Assembly (NCBI GenBank): GCA_021779335.1
Contig: JAJYAW010000073.1
Location: forward strand, 1 to 9,781
Origin: Myxococcales bacterium
GTDB lineage: Bacteria; Myxococcota; Myxococcia; Myxococcales; Anaeromyxobacteraceae
Length of the DNA: 9,781 nucleotides
Reading direction: 5' to 3'
The notes below the pieces were generated by a model. The model did not search any database. It was not told the origin of the DNA and was given only the letters and a program-made list of their open reading frames with translations. Below, one piece after another: positions 1-6,707 of this stretch (positions are counted from its first letter, which is position 1; every line of letters begins with the position of its first letter). Position numbers and translations under genes: made by a program.

Positions 1-451
1 TCGTGCTGCCCGTCCGCTCCGGTGACGACCACAGCCCGGGCCACTCTCGCCCCCTCCGGACCAGGCCCGCCGCCACCGGGTTGGCCAGCGTGTAGGCTGC
101 CTTGGCCACGATGTCCTCCGGCGTGGCCAGCGCCACGGCGCTGAACCCGCTCGTGGCCCAGAAGTTCTCCCAGCGCCCGTGGAGCGCGTTGAGCGCCCGC
201 GCCACCAGCGCGTCGAGGAGCTGCTGGAAGGCGGGCAGCCGCGCCTGCGGGTCGGTGACCACCAGGTGGTAATGGTTCGAGAGGACGCAGTAGGCGTGCA
301 CCTTCACCCCGTACCGCTTGGCGGCCAGCGCGAGGACGTAGAGGAAGACCTCGTTGACCACCCTGGCCGGCCGCAGCAGGAACATCCGCTGCGTGCAGCG
401 GCGCGTCACGAGGTAGGTGGTGCCTGGCAGGACCTGTCGCGGCGTCGTCAT
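1..451 (-). CDS. IS200-like / REP-associated tyrosine transposase (RAYT), partial: N-terminal 150 codons, runs off left edge
   Basis: Reading the minus strand from the ATG at 451-449 gives 150 codons without a stop up to the window edge; an in-frame TGA at 496-494 bounds the frame upstream. The protein begins MTTPRQVLPGTTYLVTRRCT. It carries the Y1 HUH motif in the context SNHYHLVV (H60-Y61-H62). About 58 residues later comes AYTLANPVAAGLV, which lines up with the conserved Y-x-x-x-N-P-V segment holding the catalytic tyrosine of E. coli RAYT (TnpA-REP), here Y120. RAYTs are single-strand DNA transposases, usually single-copy, domesticated and associated with REP palindromes rather than mobile as an IS. 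Both catalytic elements are intact, so nothing visible shows decay. No strong ribosome-binding site precedes the ATG; a G-rich GGCGGGG lies immediately before it. The C-terminal part and any downstream REP copies lie outside the window. Confidence 0.85.
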   Translation of the reverse strand, partial: MTTPRQVLPGTTYLVTRRCTQRMFLLRPARVVNEVFLYVLALAAKRYGVKVHAYCVLSNHYHLVVTDPQARLPAFQQLLDALVARALNALHGRWENFWATSGFSAVALATPEDIVAKAAYTLANPVAAGLVRRGREWPGLWSSPERTGST

Positions 452-518
452 GCCCCGCCGTCTTCGCAGGGACCGTGCCGACCCCTGCCCCCGTCATCTC
501 AGGGGATTCCCCAGTGCT

Positions 519-652
519 CACCGTCCGCCCCCCGGACCTAGGGACGAACCCCGGAACTCCCGGTCTGCTCGGCGGGTCTCCTCGGCGGCTCGGCCGCACC
601 GTCCGCCCCGCGACCCTCCGGACGAACCCCGGAACTTCCGGTCTGCTCGGCG
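519..652. repeat. Two-copy direct repeat, 56-nt unit at 78-nt period (519-574 and 597-652)
   Basis: Positions 519-574 and 597-652 match at 50 of 56 positions by eye. The last 32 nt of each unit (543-574 and 621-652) differ at a single base. That core begins GACGAACCCCGGAAC and ends GGTCTGCTCGGCG. The intervening 22 nt (575-596) is not repeated. A shorter match to CGGTCTGC recurs at 668-675. The repeat lies just upstream of the transposase, where REP-type elements commonly sit. However, I do not see the GTAG tetranucleotide typical of enterobacterial and pseudomonad REPs, so calling it REP-like is inference. Confidence 0.8.
629..641. repeat. 13-nt perfect palindrome CCGGAA-C-TTCCGG in the second repeat copy
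   Basis: The two 6-nt arms 629-634 and 636-641 are exact inverted complements around a single central C. The equivalent place in the first copy (551-563) has one changed base and loses perfect symmetry. It could be a REP-like recognition site for the adjacent HUH transposase or a dimeric-protein operator. A one-base centre is too small for a hairpin loop without opening inner pairs, so a DNA-level site is as likely as an RNA structure. Confidence 0.6.
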
Positions 653-744
653 CGCGGCGGGCGGAGTCGGTCTGCGCGGGGGGCGCTCGGGCGGACCCGC
701 GGAGCCGGTGCGCCGCCACCCGCCCGGAAGGGGTCAGCGAACCC

Positions 745-773
745 TTGCACCCATGGAGGGCTCGCATTGGCAT
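745..773 (+). promoter_or_regulatory. Weak candidate sigma70-type promoter for the importer operon
   Basis: TTGCAC at 745-750 matches the -35 consensus at four to five positions. At 17-nt spacing the -10 would be TGGCAT (768-773), which matches only the three most important positions (T1, A5, T6). It lies about 95 nt upstream of the binding-protein start, in the least GC-rich part of the region. The short palindromes GCATGC (770-775) and GCTAGC (774-779) overlap its downstream edge and could be a regulator site. This is a guess from consensus only. Confidence 0.2.
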
Positions 774-869
774 GCTAGCGTCCGAAAGTCCGCGGCGGGC
801 GCCCAGTCTCCACCGTAGGTCAACGGCGTTCTCCGCAGCCCGCGTCCACCCTCAACCAAGGGATCCCCG

Positions 870-2099
870 ATGAAGCGCCTTCTCGCGTTGCTGGCCCTGA
901 CCCTCGCCCTCCCGGCGCTCGCCGCCGACACCATCAAGCTCGCCCTGACCGGCCCCTACTCCGGCGGCTCCGCCCCCATGGGCGTCTCCACCCTCGACGG
1001 GTCCAAGCTGGCCATCGCCGAGATCAACGCCGCCGGTGGCATCGACGTGGGCGGCAAGAAGATGAAGATCGAGGTCATCGAGCGCGACGACGAGGCCAAG
1101 AACGACCGCGGCGCGCTCATCGCCCAGGAGCTGGCGTCCATGCCAGACCTCTCCGGCGTCATCGGCTCCGTCAACACCGGCGTGGTCATGGCCGGCGACA
1201 AGTACCTGCAGGAGAAGGGCATCACCAAGATCATCTGCCCCGCGGCCGGCTCGTCCTCGATGACCCAGTGGGCCAACAAGCCGGACGGGACCAAGGGCCC
1301 GGCCCAGCTCTCCATCTTCCGCTTCGCCGCCAACGACGGCATCCAGGCCGCCATGGTGGTGGAGGAGGCCATCAACCGGAAGCTCTTCAAGGTCGCCATC
1401 ATCCACGACGACACGAACTACGGCGTCTCCGGCCGCGACGACCTGCTCAACCAGATCAAGAAGCAGGGCGGCAAGCTCCAGGTGGTCACCCAGGAGAAGT
1501 TCAAGATCGGCGACAAGGACATGACGGCGCAGCTCCTCAAGGCCAAGGCGCTCGGAGCGCAGGCCATCCTCATCTGGGGCATCGGGCCGGAGCTGGCCGC
1601 CGTCGCCAACGGCATGGCCAAGATCGGCCTCAAGGTGCCGCTCATCGGCGGCTGGACGCTCTCCATGTCCAACTTCATCGACAACGCCGGCAAGAACGCC
1701 AACGGCACGCTCATGCCGCAGACCTTCATCGAGCTGCCCATCTCACCGCGCGCCAAGGCCTTCATCGACGCCTACCACAAGGCCTACGGCGTGACGCGCA
1801 TCCCCTCGCCGGTCTCCGCCGCCCAGGGCTACGACGCCGTCCTGATCTTCGCCGCCGCGGTCAAGCAGGCCAAGAGCACCAACACCGTCAAGATCCGCGA
1901 GGCGCTCGAGGACCTGCAGGCCCCGGTCAAGGGCGTCATCGCCACCTGGCGCAAGCCCTACTCGAAGTGGAACCCCGCCGACGTCGACACCCACGAGGCC
2001 TTCCGCCGCCAGCAGGTGGTCATGGGCATGGTGATGGACGGCCGGGTCATCTTCGGCAGCGAGGCCGACCGGCTGCGCCTCGCCAAGGAGCAGCAGTAG
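870..2099 (+). CDS. livK: Branched-chain amino acid-type ABC transporter substrate-binding protein (Peripla_BP_6 / LivJ-LivK family)
   Basis: This 409-residue protein is the periplasmic binding component of the importer encoded by the next three genes. Residues 1-18/19 form a Sec signal peptide: Lys2-Arg3, a Leu/Ala core and an ALA-A-D cleavage site. The mature part starts with the family hallmark IKLALTGPYSGGSAPMG, followed by AIAEINAAGGI and the GSVNTGVVMA segment around residue 99 where LivJ-type proteins contact the ligand. Two Rossmann-like lobes follow (VAIIHDDTNYGVSGRDD and AILIWGIGPELAAVANG). Length is slightly above the family's usual 370-400. There is no lipobox cysteine, so it should be soluble in the periplasm. 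The ATG at 870 has AAGGGA at 858-863 as ribosome-binding site. The specificity cannot be read from the sequence; relatives bind Leu/Ile/Val but also amides, urea or aromatic acids. The gene leads the operon. Confidence 0.92.
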   Translation: MKRLLALLALTLALPALAADTIKLALTGPYSGGSAPMGVSTLDGSKLAIAEINAAGGIDVGGKKMKIEVIERDDEAKNDRGALIAQELASMPDLSGVIGSVNTGVVMAGDKYLQEKGITKIICPAAGSSSMTQWANKPDGTKGPAQLSIFRFAANDGIQAAMVVEEAINRKLFKVAIIHDDTNYGVSGRDDLLNQIKKQGGKLQVVTQEKFKIGDKDMTAQLLKAKALGAQAILIWGIGPELAAVANGMAKIGLKVPLIGGWTLSMSNFIDNAGKNANGTLMPQTFIELPISPRAKAFIDAYHKAYGVTRIPSPVSAAQGYDAVLIFAAAVKQAKSTNTVKIREALEDLQAPVKGVIATWRKPYSKWNPADVDTHEAFRRQQVVMGMVMDGRVIFGSEADRLRLAKEQQ

Positions 2100-2133
2100 G
2101 CACGCGGCCGCGCATCGTCTAGGCTGAGAAGCG

Positions 2134-2172
2134 GAGCGGAGGGGGTGGCCCGGGCGGCCGCCTCCTCCGTTC
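2134..2172 (+). promoter_or_regulatory. Strong intercistronic hairpin between binding-protein and permease genes
   Basis: The 17-nt arms 2134-2150 and 2156-2172 pair along their whole length, with three G-U wobbles and no mismatch, around a 5-nt loop CGGGC (2151-2155). The stem starts 35 nt after the binding-protein stop and ends 45 nt before the livH start. No T-run follows, so it is a poor intrinsic terminator. Its position matches hairpins that protect the 3' end of an upstream message in transporter operons such as malE-malF. That role here is inference. Confidence 0.6.
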
Positions 2173-2217
2173 GCCGCAGCGCCGCGCCCACCGACTCCCC
2201 TTCGTCGCCGGAGCACC

Positions 2218-3096
2218 GTGCCCGTCTCCTTCATCGTCCAGATGGCCGTGAGCGGGGCGCTCATGGGCCTGGTCTACGCGCTCGTCGCCTACGGCTTCCA
2301 GCTCACCTACGCCACCTCCAAGAGCCTCAACTTCGGCCAGGGCGAGCTGGTCATGGTGTCCGCCTTCGCAACGCTCTCCATCATGGGGACGGGGCTGCCC
2401 TACCCGCTGGTGGTGCTGCTCGGCCTCCTCTTCGGCGCCCTGCTCGGCCTGGCGGTGGAGCGGACCGGCGTGCGGCTGGCCCTGGAGCAGAAGAGCGAGG
2501 GCTGGATCCTCCTCACCATCATCATCGGCCTGTTCCTCTTCTCCTTCGCCGAGAACGTCTGGGGTCGAGACGACCGGCCCTTCCCCACCCCCATCTCTTC
2601 CCAGCCGCTCAACATCCTCGGCATCGACGTCACCCCGGTGGAGCTCTCGGTGGCCGTCGGCGTGCTGGCGGTCATGCTGCTGGTGGAGGCCTTCAAGCGG
2701 ACCACCCTGCTCGGCAAGGCCTTCGAGGCGGTCTCGGCCGACCGCGACGCCAGCGAGCTCATGGGCATCTCGGCCACCCGCACGGTCATGCTCTCCTACG
2801 CCCTCTCGGGCGCGGTGGCGGCGCTGGCCGGCATCCTGGTCTCGCCCATCACCACGGTGGGCCCCACCATGGCCTCGGCCCTGGTGCTCAAGGCCTTCTC
2901 CGTGGCGGTGGTGGCCGGGCTCGAGTCCGGCTTCGGCGTGGTGGTGGTCGGCCTCTTCCTGGGGGCGCTCGAGAGCCTGGCCTCCTTCTACGTGGGCAGC
3001 GGCTGGCGCGACGCGCCGGGGCTGGTGCTCCTCATCCTGGCCCTGGCCGTGCGCCCCACCGGCGTGTTCGGCAAGGCCGTCATCCGCAAGGTCTAG
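2218..3096 (+). CDS. livH: LivH-type branched-chain amino acid ABC transporter permease
   Basis: This 292-residue hydrophobic protein is one of the two inner-membrane channel subunits (BPD_transp_2 family). It shows the LivH pattern SLNFGQGELVMVSA (about residues 37-49) after the first membrane segments. Around residues 168-195 is the cytoplasmic coupling loop AFEAVSADRDASELMGI, which contacts the ATPases. It ends with a hydrophobic segment and VRPTGVFG, typical of the family's C-terminus. Length is normal. I chose the GTG at 2218 because GGAG (2210-2213) lies 4 nt upstream and the next ATG (2242) would cut the first membrane helix. The 118-nt gap from the binding-protein gene holds the hairpin described separately; the next gene starts 10 nt after this stop, so it is co-transcribed. 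Confidence 0.92.
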   Translation: MPVSFIVQMAVSGALMGLVYALVAYGFQLTYATSKSLNFGQGELVMVSAFATLSIMGTGLPYPLVVLLGLLFGALLGLAVERTGVRLALEQKSEGWILLTIIIGLFLFSFAENVWGRDDRPFPTPISSQPLNILGIDVTPVELSVAVGVLAVMLLVEAFKRTTLLGKAFEAVSADRDASELMGISATRTVMLSYALSGAVAALAGILVSPITTVGPTMASALVLKAFSVAVVAGLESGFGVVVVGLFLGALESLASFYVGSGWRDAPGLVLLILALAVRPTGVFGKAVIRKV

Positions 3097-3106
3097 GCGC
3101 GCCGTC

Positions 3107-5079
3107 ATGCTGAAGCGACTCCTCCTGGTCCGCGGCGCCGAGCTCCTCCTCTTCGCCCTGCTGGCGGCCATCCCGCTGGTCGTCACCAGCTCCTACGCCC
3201 TCGGCCTGCTCACGCTCCTGGCCATCTACGGCATCCTGCTCATCGGCCTGGACGTCACGGTGGGCTACCTGGGCCAGGTCAACCTGGGGCAGGCCGCCTT
3301 CCTCGGGCTGGGCGCCTACGCGGCGGGCATCGCCGTGACCCGCTACGGGGCCGGCATCCCGCTGGCCCTCTTCATGGCGGGCGGCCTGGGCACGCTGCTG
3401 GGCGCGCTGCTGGCGCTGCCGGCGCTCCGCCTGGAGGGGCCCCAGTTCGCCCTGGCCACGCTGAGCTTCACCGCCCTCACCGCCACCGCGCTCAACGAGC
3501 TGGAGTGGCTCACCAACGGCGCGCAGGGGCTCTCGCTGCAGGTCCCGCCGCTCCTCGGCCACGCCCTGAGCAAGCGCGAGTTCTACTGGCTGTGCGTGCT
3601 GGCGTTCGCCGCCGTCTGGCTCGCCATGCGCAACCTGCTCTCCTCCCAGTGGGGCCGCGCCTTCGAGGCGCTGCGCGACAGCCCCATCGCCACCGACGCC
3701 ATGGGGGTCGGCACCTACCGCCACAAGGTGGCGGGGTTCGCCTTCGGCTCCGGCCTGGGGGGGCTGGCGGGTGGGCTCTACGCCCTCAACTTCGAGTACC
3801 TGCAGCCGCAGGGGTTCCAGTACGAGCTCACGGTCATCCTGCTGCTGGGGGTGGTGCTGGGCGGCCGCAAGAGCCTGTGGGGCGCCTTCGTGGGCGCCAC
3901 GCTGGTGGCGCTGCTGCCCAACCTGCTCTCCAGCCGCTTCCTCTTCCAGGCCTTCTCCGCGCTGGGGTTGGCGGTGGCGCTCTTCGCCGGCCTGCGCGGC
4001 CTGGCCCGGCGCACGCTGCGGCCCTTCCAGGCGCTGGCGCCCATCGTCGCCACCGCCACGCTGGTGGCCGGCGGGTTCCTGGTGCAGAACACCGAGGACT
4101 GGCGCAAGGCCATCTTCGCGCTGATGCTCTTCTCGGTGGTGGTGGGGCTGCCCGAGGGGCTGATGGGCTTCGCCGGCCGCGCGCTGGCGGCGCTCTTCCG
4201 GGTGGCGCCCCCCCCGCTGCCGCCGCCCGCCCCGCTCGACGAGGTGCTGCCCCCGCACCTCGCCAGCGGCGCGCCGCTGCTGGTCCTGGCCGGGCTCAAG
4301 CGCTGGTTCGGCGGCGTCCGGGCGGTGGACGGGCTCGACCTCACCGTGCGGGCCGGCCAGGTGCACGGGCTCATCGGCCCCAACGGCTCCGGCAAGAGCA
4401 CCGTGGTCAACGTGGTCTCCGGCCTCTACGCCCCCACCGCCGGCGCGCTCTCGCTGCGCGGCGCGCCGCTGCCGCAGGGCAGCCTCTTCCAGGCGGCCCG
4501 CAGCGGGGTGGCCCGCACCTTCCAGAACCTGCAGCTCTTCTCGGGCATGACGGCGCTGGAGAACGTCATGGTGGCGCTGCGCGGCGCCTACCGGGTGCCG
4601 CTGCCCCTCATCTGCCTCGGGCTGGGGCGCGGCGAGGAGCGGCGCGCCCAGGCCGCCGCCCTGGCGCTGCTCGACTTCGTGGGGCTGGGCGACCAGGCCC
4701 GCACCCCGGCCAGGGACCTCACCTACGGCGCCCAGCGCTTCCTGGAGATCGCCCGGGCGCTGGCGCGCCGGCCGGACGTCCTCATCCTCGACGAGCCGGC
4801 CGCCGGCCTGGCCCACCCCGACGTCCTGAAGCAGGTCGAGCTCATCCGGCGCGTCCACCAGCGCGGCATCACCATCGTGCTCATCGAGCACCACATGGAC
4901 GTGGTGAGCCAGCTCTGCGACCTGGTGACCGCCCTCGACGGCGGCCGCGTCATCGCCGAGGGCACGCCCGACGAGGTGAAGCGCCACCCCAGGGTCATCG
5001 CGGCCTACCTGGGCGCGGTCGAGCCTGCGGTCGAGCCCGCCGCCGCCCCTCCCGCCCCTCCCGCCGGCGTCCCCGCCAC

Positions 5080-5083
<4 letters not shown>
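3107..5083 (+). CDS. livM/livG: Fused LivM permease - LivG ATPase of a branched-chain amino acid-type ABC importer
   Basis: One 658-residue frame carries two subunits that are separate in E. coli. Residues 1-~360 are a LivM permease: GYLGQVNLGQAAFLGLGAY at 53-71, the ATPase-coupling loop RAFEALRDSPIATDAMGV from 184, and a C-terminal LPEGLMG at 348-354. About 305-330 is an additional hydrophobic stretch not present in short LivM proteins. A Pro-rich linker (366-392) leads to a LivG ATPase from about 395. It has Walker A GPNGSGKST at 424-432, a Q-loop in TFQNLQLFSGMTALENV, signature LTYGAQR from 538, Walker B ending D562-E563, and switch His595. A Pro/Ala-rich tail follows (about 636-658). LivG normally has LAYGQQR; the Ala542 substitution replaces the last signature residue. 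No good ribosome-binding site precedes the ATG, 10 nt after livH, suggesting translational coupling. The fusion is in frame with both halves intact. Confidence 0.92.
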
Positions 5084-5808
<725 letters not shown>

Positions 5809-5832
5809 GCGCGCCCGCGGGCTCGTGGTATT

Positions 5833-5849
5833 CCTCGGCTTCACCGAGG
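5833..5849 (+). promoter_or_regulatory. Small perfect hairpin overlapping the ribosome-binding site of the DUF695-RraB gene
   Basis: CCTCGG (5833-5838) and CCGAGG (5844-5849) are exact inverted complements around the loop CTTCA. The 3' arm includes GAGG, the core of the Shine-Dalgarno GAGGTGA (5846-5852) that serves the ATG at 5858. When folded in the mRNA it would hide four of the seven Shine-Dalgarno bases. Six G/C-rich pairs is modest, and chance occurrence in such GC-rich DNA is not excluded. No T-run follows, so it is not a clear terminator for the importer operon. Confidence 0.45.
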
Positions 5850-5852
5850 TGA
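5846..5852 (+). promoter_or_regulatory. Ribosome-binding site GAGGTGA that fixes the start at 5858
   Basis: Seven bases match the complement of the 16S rRNA 3' end, 5 nt before the ATG at 5858. This argues against the upstream in-frame GTG at 5825, which would add 11 residues and has no such site. Confidence 0.7.
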
Positions 5853-5857
5853 CCCCC

Positions 5858-6703
5858 ATGCGCTGGCTCAAGAACCTCTTCTCCCGTGGTGGCGCGCCGA
5901 CCCCGGCCGGCGCGACCGCCACCGCCGAGGCGACCCCCGCACCCGCCGACGGGCCCGACTGGGCCTCGCACCAGCGCCCCAGCGACGCGGGTCCGGCCGC
6001 CATCGCAGTGGACCTCTCTCTCGAGCCGCGGGCCCCCCTGGCGGATCGCCCGCGGCTGGTGCGGATCCGCTACGCGCTGCGCGCCGCGCGCCCCGACGGC
6101 CTCCCCGAGCCGGGCGAGGCCGAGGCGCTGGCCCGCGTCGAGGACATGCTGGCGGCCACGCTGGCGCCCGCGGGGGCGGTCTACGCGGGCCGCGTCACGC
6201 TGGCCGGGTTCCGCGAGCACCTCTTCTACCTGCCGGACGCCGTGGGGGTGCGCGCCGAGCTCGACGCGGTGCGCGCCGCGCTGGCGGACTACGATCTCGG
6301 CGAGCAGGGGGAGGACGACCCGGCCTGGCAGGCCTACCGGCAGGAGCTCTTCCCCACGCCGCGCACCCTCCGCTGGCTGCTGGACCGGCGCGCCGTGGAG
6401 GCGCTGGCCCGCCGCGGCGACCGCGGCGACCGCGCCCGGCCGGTGGACCACCAGGCCTCCTTCCCCACCGCCGAGGGGCGCGAGGCCTTCGCCGCCGAGG
6501 TCCAGGCGCAGGGGTTCGAGCCGGTGGCCCGCCGCGACGACGCCCCGCCGCCCAACGGCTTCGGCGTGGACCTCCGCCGCGCCGACGTGGCGACGCTCCG
6601 GGAGATCCACGCCGTGGCCTGGGCGCTCACCGAGGCGGCGGTGCGCCACGGCGGCAGCTACGACGGCTGGGAGGCCGAGCCGGCCCCCGGCGCGGCGGGC
6701 TGA
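5858..6703 (+). CDS. DUF695 + RraB-like (ribonuclease E inhibitor RraB / DUF1260) two-domain protein
   Basis: This 281-residue protein is predicted to be cytoplasmic. The N-terminus MRWLKNLFSRGG is a short basic, possibly amphipathic helix, followed by an Ala/Pro/Thr-rich linker to about residue 47. Residues ~48-165 resemble DUF695: VRIRYALRAARPDGLPEPGE with the conserved N/D-GLP element, then an acidic helix and GFREHLFYLPDA. Residues ~172-275 resemble RraB: a DRRAVEALARRGD helix, VDHQASFPTAEGREAFAAE, a GF turn, and the hallmark YDGWE (268-272). In E. coli, RraB binds RNase E and dampens mRNA decay. Whether this protein does so is unknown, and DUF695 has no established role. It starts 49 nt after livF on the same strand, so it may be read from that operon, though nothing connects the functions. 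The next gene is convergent, 4 nt away. Assigned by motif recognition, not alignment. Confidence 0.75.
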   Translation: MRWLKNLFSRGGAPTPAGATATAEATPAPADGPDWASHQRPSDAGPAAIAVDLSLEPRAPLADRPRLVRIRYALRAARPDGLPEPGEAEALARVEDMLAATLAPAGAVYAGRVTLAGFREHLFYLPDAVGVRAELDAVRAALADYDLGEQGEDDPAWQAYRQELFPTPRTLRWLLDRRAVEALARRGDRGDRARPVDHQASFPTAEGREAFAAEVQAQGFEPVARRDDAPPPNGFGVDLRRADVATLREIHAVAWALTEAAVRHGGSYDGWEAEPAPGAAG

Positions 6704-6707
6704 GCGG

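Larger units (their letters stand above)
452..869. other. 418-nt gene-free region between the divergent transposase and ABC-importer genes
   Basis: I see no credible gene here. Open frames exist on both strands but look like GC-driven shadows rich in Arg, Pro and Ala. The left half (519-652) is taken up by the 78-nt-period repeat pair. The right half (about 740-869) is the least GC-rich part and must contain the leader and promoter of the importer operon. A 21-codon frame at 753-818 has no ribosome-binding site and no run of Leu, Ile or Val codons. Confidence 0.7.

Noticed and set aside
768..783. TTGGCATGCTAGCG as a sigma54 promoter
   Set aside because: The GG at 769-770 is not followed by GC at the required 10-nt spacing (bases 781-782 are TC).
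753..818. A 21-codon open frame upstream of the importer operon as an attenuator leader peptide
   Set aside because: It has no ribosome-binding site and no cluster of Leu, Ile or Val codons, and no alternative hairpins with a T-run follow it.
452..869. CRISPR array or tandem-repeat protein in the repeat-bearing region
   Set aside because: Only two copies with a 22-nt spacer exist, the copies are imperfect, and no open frame across them gives a plausible protein.
3080..4987. A 635-codon minus-strand open frame opposite the importer genes
   Set aside because: The translation is rich in Glu, Gln, His, Gly and Arg repeats with no recognisable motif, as expected for antisense of a GC-rich gene. 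The plus strand has conserved domains throughout.
3505..5079. Long open frame in the livF frame running through the LivM-LivG gene
   Set aside because: Its translation is low-complexity Arg/Pro/Ala/Gly-rich and overlaps a clearly conserved gene. Only the part from 5080 encodes LivF.
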